A stretch of DNA of 64,000 nucleotides from Pantoea rodasii (GTDB lineage: Bacteria; Pseudomonadota; Gammaproteobacteria; Enterobacterales; Enterobacteriaceae). The translations under genes were made by a program, and so were the position numbers. Positions 42,926-51,935 of the stretch are shown here, one piece after another. Position 1 is the first letter of the stretch; the number at the start of each line of letters is the position of its first letter. Where the stretch lies: assembly GCF_002095465.1 (NCBI RefSeq), contig NZ_MLFP01000011.1:81283-145282 (forward strand), read 5' to 3'. A model generated the notes under the pieces. It did no database searches. It saw only the letters and a list, made by a program, of their open reading frames with translations, and was not told the origin of the DNA.

Positions 42926-43815
42926 TTCCACGCTGGCTGGGTATCGACATTGGCGGCACCGGCACACGTCTGCAGCTAATGGAAGAGGGACGCATCTGGT
43001 CCAGCTTCCGTAAGGTGCCGACGGCCAGCTGGGCGCAGCAGCCCGACGCTTTGACGGCACTCGGGCAGTTAATTAATGAAACACTGGAGCAGCAACCGGT
43101 GAGCGGCGTGATGCTGGGATTGCCTGGCATTCTCAGTCGCGATCGTCAGCAGGTGATTTCGCTGCCGTTTATTCAGGCGCTGGATCATCAGCCGGTGGCG
43201 GCGATCCTCACCGAACGTCTAGGCGTGCCGGTGGCGATGGATAAAGATGTTAACCATCTGATGATGTGGGATTTAATGCAGCTGGAGCAGTTGCCAGATA
43301 TCGCGGTAGGTTTGTATCCCGGTACCGGCATGGGCAACAGCTTGTGGATTAATGGTCGTTTTTATCACGGCCAGCACGGTGGCGCGGGTGAGTTGGGCCA
43401 TGTGCCGATTGCCGGCAATGAACTGCCCTGCCCGTGCGGCAATCGGGGTTGTGCGGAGACGGTGACTTCTGGCAACTGGCTGAGTCACTGGGCCAGGACC
43501 AACGTGCCGAATACCGATATGTCGGCGCTGTTTACCCAGCATGGCGACCATCCGGAACTGCAGGCGTTTGTGTATCGGCTGGCGCAGCTGATTGCCACCG
43601 AGATGAATATCCTCGATCCGGAGTATTTGATTCTGGGCGGTGGCGTGCTGGCGATGGCGGATTTCCCGCTGGCGCAGTTACGTAGTCAGATTCAGCAGCA
43701 TCTGCGTCCACCCGCCACGCGGGACAATTTAAAAATCATCTTTAGTCAGTCCACCGATCACACCGGCTGTCGCGGTGCCTGTTTGGCCGCCGAACGCCTG
43801 TTCAGGAGTGCATGA
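42922..43815 (+). CDS. ROK-family sugar kinase, AlsK-like
   Basis: A 297-residue kinase of the ROK family. The ATP loop is GIDIGGTGTRL near residue 7, the catalytic Asp lies in DKDVNH near 111, and the zinc motif is GHVPIAG..CPCGNRGCAE near 160-178. LYPGTGMGNSLWING resembles AlsK (allose kinase). It probably phosphorylates the imported sugar. It overlaps both neighbours by 4 bases (ATGA), showing tight translational coupling. Confidence 0.88.
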   Translation: MIPRWLGIDIGGTGTRLQLMEEGRIWSSFRKVPTASWAQQPDALTALGQLINETLEQQPVSGVMLGLPGILSRDRQQVISLPFIQALDHQPVAAILTERLGVPVAMDKDVNHLMMWDLMQLEQLPDIAVGLYPGTGMGNSLWINGRFYHGQHGGAGELGHVPIAGNELPCPCGNRGCAETVTSGNWLSHWARTNVPNTDMSALFTQHGDHPELQAFVYRLAQLIATEMNILDPEYLILGGGVLAMADFPLAQLRSQIQQHLRPPATRDNLKIIFSQSTDHTGCRGACLAAERLFRSA

Positions 43816-44792
43816 TGAAAGGAAAAGTGTGTGTGTTTGGCTCGTTCAACCTCGACGTCGTCGCGGTGATGAACCGTTTTCCAATGCCGGGTGAATCACT
43901 GACTGCCCACAACAGCATGATGGGACCGGGCGGCAAAGGCGCAAACCAGGCCACGGCAGCGCTGCGTGCCGGGGCGCGCGTGCACTATATCGGCAAGGTC
44001 GGTAACGATGATTTTGGCATTTTTGCCCGTCGTCACCTGGAGAAAACCGGCTTCGATGCGATTACGCTGTTTACCTGTAAAGAGAAGCCCACCGGCAACG
44101 CACTGATCTATGTGGCCGGGGATGATGCGGAGAATATGATTTCCGTGTATCCCGGCGCCAATACCACGGTAACGGCGGCGGAAGTGTCACGCTGTCAGCC
44201 CACGGTCGCCGCCGCCGATATTTTGCTGGTGCAGTTAGAGAACAACCTGAGTGCCATTCAGCGCATGATCGATAATGCCCGTGCGGGCGGCACTTTCGTG
44301 ATTTTGAACCCGGCGCCGTGGCAGAAAGTGAGCGATGCGCTGCTGGCGAAGGTGGATCTGCTGACGCCTAACAGTACCGAAGCAATGCAGATTACCGGCG
44401 TGAAGGTGACTGATTTTGCCAGCGCGCAGAAAGCCGCAGAAGTGATGCACCGCAAAGGCGCGCGTCAGGTGATTATTACCCTGGGGATGGCGGGCGCATT
44501 GCTTTCCACAGCAGAACAACAGCCGTTACGTATTCCGCTGTTCCCGGCGCAACCGCTGGATACCACCGGCGCGGGCGATGCGTTTAACGGTGCGCTGGCA
44601 GCGCGTTTAGCTTCAGGTGATGAACTGCCACAGGCGGCATTGTTTGCTTCGGCGTTTGCTTCATTGTGTGTGGAACGCTCTGGTGCGGCCAACTCCATGC
44701 CGTCTTACGCCGAAGCGCTGGCACGTATGCAGGCCCATCCGGAGTGCGTGCCCGAGCCGTTGGAGACGGCTGAAATTGTGCACACTTCGTAG
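43812..44792 (+). CDS. PfkB-family carbohydrate kinase (ribokinase-like)
   Basis: A 326-residue PfkB kinase closest in pattern to ribokinase: FNLDVVAVMNRFPMPGE at the N-terminus, GGKGANQA near residue 40, and the C-terminal signature DTTGAGDAFNG near 252 with the catalytic Asp. Ribokinase-type acts on pentoses; here it is the second kinase of the operon. It may phosphorylate a different sugar than the ROK kinase, or the two may serve two anomers or steps. It is the last gene; a REP-like element follows. Two adjacent ATG codons could start it. Confidence 0.88.
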   Translation: MMKGKVCVFGSFNLDVVAVMNRFPMPGESLTAHNSMMGPGGKGANQATAALRAGARVHYIGKVGNDDFGIFARRHLEKTGFDAITLFTCKEKPTGNALIYVAGDDAENMISVYPGANTTVTAAEVSRCQPTVAAADILLVQLENNLSAIQRMIDNARAGGTFVILNPAPWQKVSDALLAKVDLLTPNSTEAMQITGVKVTDFASAQKAAEVMHRKGARQVIITLGMAGALLSTAEQQPLRIPLFPAQPLDTTGAGDAFNGALAARLASGDELPQAALFASAFASLCVERSGAANSMPSYAEALARMQAHPECVPEPLETAEIVHTS

Positions 44793-44843
44793 CAACGCAA
44801 TTTATTGCGTAATGCCTGGATGGGCAATCTATCGCTGATAAAT

Positions 44844-44865
44844 GCGCGATAAATCGCGTCGCTAC
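44844..44865 (-). repeat. REP-like palindromic element
   Basis: Read on the minus strand: GTAGCGACGCGATT then TATCGCGC; it differs by one base from the copies at 2022 and 45623. It lies between the sugar operon and convergent nudK and may help end or stabilise both transcripts. Confidence 0.65.
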
Positions 44866-44897
44866 ACTCGGTATCAAACCTAGGGTGCGACGCTTTT

Positions 44898-45476
44898 TTA
44901 TGCCACTAACCAACCTGCAATCTGTGCATGCTGCAGCAGCATAATGGCTTTACCATCGCGGATGCGGCCGTCTTTCACCATCGCCAGCGCTTGCGGGAAC
45001 GGCACCTCAAGCACAGCAATCTCTTCATCTTCCACGCCGCCACCTTGATTAGCGCGTTGCGCATCACTGTATTCTGCAGCAAAGAAGTGAATCAGCTCAG
45101 TGACGCCGCCCGGTGACATATAGGCTTCATAAAGTTTTTCCACTTTACCCACCTCATAACCGGTTTCTTCGATTGCCTCCTTGCGGATGCAATCTTCCGG
45201 CGTGTCATCGTCGAGCAGGCCCGCGCAGGTCTCAATCAATTCACCGCTGGTATTGCCATTCACAAAGGTGGCGATGCGGAACTGACGAATCAGCAGCACG
45301 GTGTTTTTATCGCGGTTATAAAGCAGGATGGTGGCGCCGTTGCCGCGGTCATAGACTTCGCGTTTGTGGCGCACGACTTCGCCGTTGCTGCGGGTCAGTT
45401 CGTAGGTGAAGTTTCGCAGGATAAAGTAATTATCTGACAGTAACTTATCTTTGATGATGTTGATCTTTAACGACAT
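44898..45476 (-). CDS. nudK: GDP-mannose pyrophosphatase NudK
   Basis: A 192-residue Nudix hydrolase that splits GDP-mannose. The Nudix box is [21 protein letters not shown] near residues 87-107. The start is the ATG at 45476 ([13 protein letters not shown]), with GGTGGAG upstream, giving the E. coli length (191); the open frame extends further up without similarity. The C-terminal [14 protein letters not shown] block matches the family. It marks the return to E. coli-like order after the sugar operon. Confidence 0.93.
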   Translation of the reverse strand: MSLKINIIKDKLLSDNYFILRNFTYELTRSNGEVVRHKREVYDRGNGATILLYNRDKNTVLLIRQFRIATFVNGNTSGELIETCAGLLDDDTPEDCIRKEAIEETGYEVGKVEKLYEAYMSPGGVTELIHFFAAEYSDAQRANQGGGVEDEEIAVLEVPFPQALAMVKDGRIRDGKAIMLLQHAQIAGWLVA

Positions 45477-45582
45477 GGCCGCTCCACCGCTTAAATGAGG
45501 GAGCCTGAGATAATAGGCGCTAGCGGCGGGGAAAACTATCTGAATTCGTGCGGTCAGTGCGCAATGAAGGACGAAAACGGTC

Positions 45583-45604
45583 GCGCAATACATTGCGCCG
45601 CTAC
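45583..45604 (-). repeat. REP-like element, variant
   Basis: On the minus strand GTAGCGGCGCAATG then TATTGCGC. It lies head to head with the copy at 45623-45644, forming a paired element of the BIME kind between nudK and napC. Confidence 0.6.
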
Positions 45605-45622
45605 GGTAGGGTGCAGAGAGTG

Positions 45623-45644
45623 GTAGCGGCGCGATTTATCGCGC
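45623..45644 (+). repeat. REP-like palindromic element
   Basis: The same 22-bp sequence as at 2022-2043. It lies 21 bases before the napC stop codon, in the 189-bp gap between nudK and napC. Confidence 0.65.
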
Positions 45645-45665
45645 GGATTGATGACAATGCGAAAA

Positions 45666-46250
45666 TCAAAAACCGTTCTTCTGCTCGCTCATATCCGGCA
45701 GATGGTGGGCGATCCCTTTGTGGCAATCGATACAGGTTTGCCCGTCCTCAACCGCTTTGCTGTGCATCTTCGCCGCTACGGTTTTCTGCGCGGTGAAATC
45801 CATATACTCAAAGTTGTGGCAGTTACGGCACTCCTGCGAGTTATTATTTTTCATCCTGCGCCACTCGTTCTGCGCCAGCTCGATACGCGTCTCTTCAAAC
45901 TTCTGCGGCGTATCAATCAGGCCGAAGATCTTGGCATACACCTCTTTGCTGGCTTGCAGCTTGCGCAGCATTTTTGGGCCCCATTCGTGCGGCACATGGC
46001 AGTCCGGGCAGGTCGCACGCACGCCGCTGCGGTTGTTGTAGTGAACCGTTTGCATATATTCCTGATACACGTTGTTGCGCATTTCATGGCAGCCAATGCA
46101 GAACTGCTCACGGTTGGTCATCTCCATCGCGGTATTAAACCCGCCCCAGAAAATGATCCCACCGGCAAAGCCCAGAATCAGCAACGTGCCGAGCGCTAAG
46201 CGACTCGGACGTCGCCACCAGCGCCAGATGCGTAATAATCTTTCTTTCAT
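45666..46250 (-). CDS. napC: Membrane tetraheme cytochrome c NapC
   Basis: A 194-residue quinol oxidase that feeds electrons to the periplasmic nitrate reductase. One transmembrane helix (about 18-42, LALGTLLILGFAGGIIFWGG) anchors a periplasmic domain with four heme sites: CIGCH, CPDCH, CRNCH and CIDCH. The start is taken as ATG 46250, with GAGG 7 bases upstream; a GTG at 46262 that overlaps the napB stop is also possible. It is last in napDABC. Confidence 0.95.
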   Translation of the reverse strand: MKERLLRIWRWWRRPSRLALGTLLILGFAGGIIFWGGFNTAMEMTNREQFCIGCHEMRNNVYQEYMQTVHYNNRSGVRATCPDCHVPHEWGPKMLRKLQASKEVYAKIFGLIDTPQKFEETRIELAQNEWRRMKNNNSQECRNCHNFEYMDFTAQKTVAAKMHSKAVEDGQTCIDCHKGIAHHLPDMSEQKNGF

Positions 46251-46258
46251 TGATAACC

Positions 46259-46690
46259 TCACTGCCCAAAACCGTTGGCCGGTTTAAAGGTGTTTTCCAC
46301 CACCGGTTTGGCATCGGTTTGCGGGACGTGGCACTGCAAGCAGAAATAACGACGCGGCGAAACCGTGCTGCTTACCAGCCCATCGCGATCGGTAAAGTGT
46401 GTTGGGCTCACACGAGGTGCCCCAGTCGTCAGATAGCTCTGCGTGCCGTGGCATTGCAGGCAGCGATTGACGTTTTTCGTCACTTGATAGCCATCGACGC
46501 TATGCGGGATCACCGGCGGCTGATTAACATAGTTCAGCGGCTTACGGCTCTGCTCTTTCGGCTGATGGATGGTGCCCTGCTGCGTGGCGGTCACTTCCGG
46601 AGACTGATGAAGATCGACGCTGTTCGCGGCCCAGACACCGCCGCCCAGCAACAGGGCGGCGACGGTGATAAGAGTGAATAACGGTTTCAT
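46259..46690 (-). CDS. napB: Periplasmic diheme cytochrome c NapB
   Basis: A 143-residue electron-transfer subunit of periplasmic nitrate reductase. Signal peptide about residues 1-21 (ending GGVWA), then two heme sites, both CLQCH (RCLQCHGTQS and FCLQCHVPQ). It lies 11 bases downstream of napA and just before napC. It passes electrons from NapC to NapA. Confidence 0.96.
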   Translation of the reverse strand: MKPLFTLITVAALLLGGGVWAANSVDLHQSPEVTATQQGTIHQPKEQSRKPLNYVNQPPVIPHSVDGYQVTKNVNRCLQCHGTQSYLTTGAPRVSPTHFTDRDGLVSSTVSPRRYFCLQCHVPQTDAKPVVENTFKPANGFGQ

Positions 46691-46701
46691 TGCATCCTGC
46701 C

Positions 46702-49186
46702 TTAGATTTTGACCAGCTTAACGGCGCATTTTTTGTAATCGGTCTGCTTCGATAGCGGATCGGTGGCATCCAGCGTGACGTTGTTGGCCAGCACGCCAGC
46801 ATCAAAGAACGGCATAAACACCAGCCCTTTTGGCGGTTGATTACGTCCACGCGTTTCGACGGTCGCCACGGTTTCACCTCGTCGTGACACCACACGCACC
46901 TTCTCGCCACGGCGGAAACCGCGATCTTTGGCATCCAGCGGATGGATATACAGCAACGCCTGCGGCACGGCGCGATGCAGTTCCGGCACGCGACGCGTCA
47001 TGGTGCCGGTGTGCCAGTGTTCCAGCACGCGGCCGGTGCAGAACCACAGATCGTACTCGGCGTCTGGCGCTTCCGCCGGTGGCTCATACGGCAGGGCAAA
47101 ATGGTGGCTTTGCCATCTGGCTTGCCATAGAAACGCACGCCCTCGCCCGCTTTGACGTAGCTGTCAAAGCCCTCGCGATAGCGCCAGCGGGTTTCTTTGC
47201 CATTCACCACCGGCCAGCGCAATCCGCGCGCTTCATGGTAGGCATCGAACGGCGCCAGATCGTGACCGTGGCCGCGACCAAAGCTGGCGTACTCTTCAAA
47301 CAGACCTTTCTGGATGTAGAAGCCGAAATCGCGCGCCTCGTCGTTCAGTCGATCGTCCGCCACTTCACTCAGCGGGAATTGATTGACCTGGCCGTTGGCG
47401 TACAGCACGTCATACAGGGTTTTATCGCGCAGCTCCGGCTGTTGGGCGATCAACGCTTCCGGCCACACTTCCGTTACACGGAAGCGCTTAGCGAAATTCA
47501 CCATCTGCCACAAATCCGATTTCGCCTCGCCCGGTGCTTTCACCTGCTGATGCCAGAACTGAGTACGACGCTCGGCGTTGCCGTAAGCGCCCTCTTTCTC
47601 CACCCACATTGCCGTCGGCAGGATCAAGTCCGCGCACAAAGCACTAACGGTGGGATAAGGATCGGACACCACGATAAAGTTGCGTGCATCGCGCCAGCCC
47701 GGCATGCGCTCCTGCGTCAGGTTCGGACCCGCCTGCATGTTGTTGTTACACATCACCCAGTAGGCATTGAGCTTGCCGTCTTTTAACGCGCGATCCTGCG
47801 CGACCGCATGCAAACCGATTTTGGCGGGAATGGTGCCCTGCGGCAGCTTCCACAGCTTTTCGGCGGTCGCACGGTGCTTATCGTTATTCACCACCATGTC
47901 GGCGGGCAGGCGATGCGAGAAGGTGCCAACTTCACGTGCCGTACCGCAGGCGGAAGGCTGGCCGGTAAGCGAGAATGGACCGTACCGGGGCGAGAGATTT
48001 TGCCAGTCAGCAGATGGATGTTGTAGCACAGGTTATTGGCCCACACGCCGCGCGTATGCTGGTTAAAGCCCATGGTCCAGTAGGAGACCACGTTAATGTT
48101 CGGGTCAGCATACAATTCGGCCAGCGCGGTCAGCTGATCCTGTTCCACACCACTCATCTCACTGGCTTTTTCCACCGTGTACTCAGCAACGAATTTGGCG
48201 TACTCGTCGAAGCTGATCGGCGTGGATTCGCCGCTGTCGGGGTTTTTCGCTGAGGCCTGACGCGGATCGCTCGGGCGCAATCCATAGCCAATATCCGTCA
48301 CGCCTTTGCGCAGTGTGACGTGATTTTGCAGGAAGGTTTTATCAACTTTGTTGTTCTGAATGATGTAGTTGGCGATGAAGTTAAGAATGGCTAAATCGCT
48401 CTGCGGGGTAAACACCATGCCGTTATCGGCCAGTTCAAAACTGCGATGGCGATAGGTTGAGAGCACGGCGACTTTGACGTTGTCATCGCTCAGGCGACGG
48501 GCAGTCAAACGTGACCAGAGAATCGGGTGCATCTCGGCCATGTTCGAGCCCCACAGCACAAAGGCATCGGCCACTTCAATGTCATCGTAGCAACCCATCG
48601 GCTCATCCATGCCGAAGGTGCGCATAAAACCCACCACCGCCGAGGCCATGCAGTGACGCGCATTAGGATCGAGGTTGTTGGTACGGAAGCCGGCTTTCAT
48701 TAATTTAGACGCCGCGTACCCTTCCCATACCGTCCATTGACCGGAACCAAACATGCCAATGGAATCGGGTCCGTTGGCTTTTAGCGCCGCTTTGAACTTC
48801 TGTTCCATGATGTCGAAGGCCTGATCCCAACTCACCGGGGTGAATTCGCCCTCTTTGTCGTAATGGCCGTCAGTCATGCGCAGCAACGGCTGCGTCAGGC
48901 GGTCTTTCCCGTACATGATCTTCGGCAGGAAATAGCCTTTGATGCAGTTCAGTCCGCGGTTCACCTCCGCCTGCGGATCGCCCTGCGAGGCCACCACGCG
49001 TCCTTCTTGCGTGCCCACCAGCACGCCACAACCGGTGCCACAGAAACGGCACGGTGCCTTTTCCCAGCGAATCGGTGCGCCCAGCGCGGTGACGGCTTTG
49101 GTGACGCTGGGAATAGTGAGTCCTGCGGCGATTGCCGCCGCAGCGGCCGCATTGGCCTTCATAAATTCTCGACGACTGACTTTCAT
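46702..49186 (-). CDS. napA: Periplasmic nitrate reductase catalytic subunit NapA (two apparent 1-base deletions)
   Basis: The molybdenum enzyme reducing nitrate to nitrite in the periplasm. It has a twin-arginine signal ([11 protein letters not shown]), a 4Fe-4S site (CRFCGTGC plus NRGLNC) and a probable Mo-ligand cysteine in ARHCMAS. The given sequence splits it into three frames. Adding a base at 47983 (GGTACGG to GGTAACGG on the minus strand) restores [18 protein letters not shown]. Adding a base to the AAAA run at 47098-47101 (TTTT on the minus strand) restores [13 protein letters not shown]. The restored protein has 828 residues, as in E. coli, so both breaks look like sequence errors. 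It overlaps napD by 4 bases. Confidence 0.9.
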
Positions 49187-49473
49187 GATGCTTCCTTGTG
49201 ACGATGTTCCGTTTCGTCCTGCTGGTGATACACCAGAGAAACGGCCAATACATGCGGGATATTGCGGGTGACTTCGATGTTGTCCAGCAAGGCGCGGCTG
49301 TCTGCTGCCCCTAACGTCACGGCCAGCGTGCCGCGTGCGCTGTCTTCGGCGGCAATATCGCAGTCAGAAAGCGTCAGCAAAGCTTGTTTTACCGCCGGAA
49401 TGGCGTGGGGACGCGCCTGGATCACCAGACCGCACACGTGCCAACTGCTTTCAGGGAGAATGGAGTGCGTCAT
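49183..49473 (-). CDS. napD: NapA maturation chaperone NapD
   Basis: A 96-residue chaperone that binds the twin-arginine signal of NapA and holds it back until the cofactor is inserted. The N-terminal [12 protein letters not shown] and the later [20 protein letters not shown] match the family. It is the first gene of the cluster; napF, napG and napH, present in E. coli, are not found in the window. The 160 bp upstream include ATAACCT-G-AGGTTAT at about 49513-49527, a possible regulator site. Confidence 0.92.
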   Translation of the reverse strand: MTHSILPESSWHVCGLVIQARPHAIPAVKQALLTLSDCDIAAEDSARGTLAVTLGAADSRALLDNIEVTRNIPHVLAVSLVYHQQDETEHRHKEAS

Positions 49474-49512
49474 GCGCTCACCTCGTTTAGCCAGCTTGAG
49501 ATGAGGCGTAAA

Positions 49513-49527
49513 ATAACCTGAGGTTAT
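49513..49527. promoter_or_regulatory. Palindrome upstream of napD
   Basis: ATAACCTGAGGTTAT is a 15-base palindrome with a single central base. It lies 40 to 54 bases before the napD start, where NarP or FNR sites would be expected, but it does not match their consensus closely. Confidence 0.4.
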
Positions 49528-49592
49528 GCAGGGCTATATCACCCGAAAGGCGTATATCCCGATGTGGGATCAAGGGAAGGACAGTTGAAATG

Positions 49593-49618
49593 AAAACGGG
49601 GGCCTAAAGGCCCCCGTT
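49593..49618 (-). terminator. Terminator after ansP
   Basis: On the minus strand the stem AACGGGGGCC/GGCCCCCGTT with a TTTA loop is followed by TTTTC. It isolates ansP from napDABC. Confidence 0.85.
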
Positions 49619-49635
49619 GATGAGAATCGCTGCGA

Positions 49636-51137
49636 TTAACGCGAGCTATCCTCAGCCAGTTTGGTCGCGGCATCATCCTGATCGTCATGATGATGGTCGT
49701 GCTCTTTCATGGCTTCCGCATGCACGCGTTTGCGCACGCCAAACCAACCCAGCACCAGGATCACGGCAATCAGCGGCAGTGAAGCGATGGTGTAGGTACC
49801 GTTTGGATAGTCAAACGCCATCAACACCAGCACGCTCACCAGGAACAGCAACGTCAACCATGAGGTGAAAGGCGCCCACGGCAGCTTGAAGCTGACGTCT
49901 TCCGCTTTACCTTCTTTAATCGCTTTGCGCAGACGCATCTGGCACACCACGATAAAGCCCCACGAAGAGATGATGCCCAGTGAAGCGACGTTCAGTACGA
50001 TCTCAAATACCTGTGAAGGCACATAATAGTTGAGCACCACACCGATCACGTACACCGCGATGGTGACGAGGATACCGGCGAACGGCACCTGCTGTTTGCT
50101 CATCTTCGACATGAACTGTGGCGCAGAACCACCCATCGACATGGAACGCAGAATACGACCGGTGGAGTACAAACCTGAGTTCAGGCTCGACAGCGCCGCG
50201 CTCAGCACCACGATGTTCATCACGCTACCAATGTACGGCACGCCCAGTTTGGAGAAGAAAGTCACAAATGGACTCTGCCCCGCCTGATAGGCATTCCACG
50301 GCAGCAGCAGCACCAGCAGCACTACGGAACCGACGTAGAACAGACCAATACGCCAGATCACGCTGTTGATGGCTTTTGGCAGCATGGTTTTCGGGTCTTT
50401 ACACTCCCCAGCCGCCGTACCCACCAGTTCAATTGAGGCAAAGGCAAACACCACGCCTTGCACCAACACCAGCGCAGGCAGCAAGCCGTGCGGGAAGAAG
50501 CCGCCGTTGTCAGTGATCAGGTGGAAGCCAGTGGTGTTGCCATCCAGCGGTTTACCGCTGCCGAGGAACACCACACCGACGATCAGGAACACCACGATCG
50601 CCAGTACTTTCACCAGCGCAAACCAGAACTCCATTTCGGCAAACCATTTCACACCAATCATGTTCATGGTACCGACAATCGCCAGCGCGCCAAGGGCAAA
50701 CACCCACTGCGGCACATCACCAAACGCGCCCCAGTAGTGCATATACAGCGCAACCGCGGTGATATCCACGATACCGGTCATCGCCCAGTTAACGAAGTAC
50801 ATCCAGCCCGCCACGTATGACGCTTTTTCCCCAAGGAATTCACGTGCATAAGAAACGAAGCTGCCGCTTGAAGGACGGTGTAACACCAGTTCGCCCAACG
50901 CACGGAGGATAAAGAAGGAGAAGATACCGCACACCAGATAAACCAGTGCCAGAGCAGGACCGGCCATCTGCAAGCGTGCGCCTGCACCAAGGAACAGACC
51001 GGTGCCGATAGCACCGCCAATGGCGATCATTTGTACCTGACGATTACCCATGGCTTTCTGGTAACCGCTGTCGTGGGAATTGAGCCAGCGTCTTTTCGCA
51101 GCGCGTTGTTCGGCTGCGGTTTTTTAGTTGAATTCAT
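49636..51137 (-). CDS. ansP: L-asparagine permease AnsP (one apparent 1-base deletion near the start)
   Basis: A 12-helix amino acid permease of the APC family. The core GNRQVQMIAIGGAIGTGLFL and the long agreement with E. coli AnsP are clear. The ATG in frame with this core is internal. The true start is probably ATG 51137 (MNSTKK): the six-T run at 51120-51125 (six A on the minus strand) needs one more base, giving TAAEQRAAKRRWLNSHDSGYQK ahead of the core, as in AnsP. The restored length is 500 residues (E. coli 499). The C-terminus is His/Asp-rich (HDHHHDDQDD), which is unusual and may bind metal or be incidental. Confidence 0.9.
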
Positions 51138-51353
51138 AGCTTTCCTGTTTGTCCTGACCATCAATCACCGCTTAACCAAACGATTGCGCGCGGCGGTGCG
51201 AAATGGGGTAAAAACCTGTTACCAATACGGCGGAACGATGTCGCACGGCGAGCCGGGAAATTACGGCGATGAATCCTACCCGTTCTGCATGAACGAAGCA
51301 AAAAATACCGTTTGGCTGCACGAGTTGATTTGTAAGAATCCATCGCGGTGCAC
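51138..51353. other. Upstream region of ansP
   Basis: No gene is found in these 216 bases. They should hold the ansP promoter; no specific site was recognised. Confidence 0.4.
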
Positions 51354-51380
51354 AAAAAAACCGGCCAGTGAATGGCCGGT
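51354..51380 (-). terminator. Terminator after the DUF1471 gene
   Basis: On the minus strand the stem ACCGGCCA/TGGCCGGT with loop TTCAC is followed by seven T. It ends the small DUF1471 gene. Confidence 0.88.
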
Positions 51381-51419
51381 AAAAGGGGGAAAGCTACAGG
51401 GAGGTGTTACAGGAGGGGA

Positions 51420-51692
51420 TTAACGGTAAATCTCTGCGCTGCCGCTCCACAGGCTCGAGTCGCCTGGGTTCTGCACGCCAATCACACGATAATGGCTGGC
51501 GCCCATCTCTTCCGCTTTCTGCGACAATTGACGTGTTGCATCATCGATGGAACCGCGTACGCCGCTGATAGAAACGGTGCCGCTACTTTGCAGGTTTTGC
51601 GCCTGATCAGCACTCAACGGTTGAGCTGCAAAAGCAGTGAAACTTGCGGTGGCAAGCAGTGCAGCAGTCAGAATGGCAAGGGGTGTCTTCAT
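51420..51692 (-). CDS. DUF1471 (YdgH/BhsA/McbA-like) periplasmic protein
   Basis: A 90-residue exported protein: signal peptide 1-22 (ending FTAFA), then the DUF1471 domain with GTVSISGVRGSIDDATRQLSQKAEEMGASHYRVIG. Members are small periplasmic proteins linked to stress, biofilm and membrane permeability. It stands alone between ansP and divergent narQ, with its own terminator. It resembles E. coli YahO/BhsA but I cannot say which is the true ortholog. AGGAG lies 7 bases before the ATG. Confidence 0.88.
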   Translation of the reverse strand: MKTPLAILTAALLATASFTAFAAQPLSADQAQNLQSSGTVSISGVRGSIDDATRQLSQKAEEMGASHYRVIGVQNPGDSSLWSGSAEIYR

Positions 51693-51935
51693 GATTTGCT
51701 CCTGTTGTCGTCCGGGGATAAAAAGTGATTACGCAGCAAATTATCAGCGAATAAATGAAAATCAGGCACAGCAGGCGGTAAAGCCGTTCAATAATTCGCC
51801 AGCTAACGACATACAATCCAGGGAAAGGTAAAGAGAAGTGAGTTTTCCTGCTAAAAGTAACCTGATGTGACGATTTCAGGCTCGCCGTTGGCCATGCGCT
51901 GCCTTATAATCCCATGCTCTTAGAAGGGTTTTATC

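Noticed and set aside
42230..43060. A 276-codon minus-strand frame across the epimerase and ROK kinase genes
   Set aside because: It is antisense to two well-supported genes and shows no family pattern.
46702..49186. napA as a pseudogene
   Set aside because: Only two single-base gaps separate it from a full 828-residue protein, the flanking genes are intact, and eight other gaps of the same kind occur in the window.
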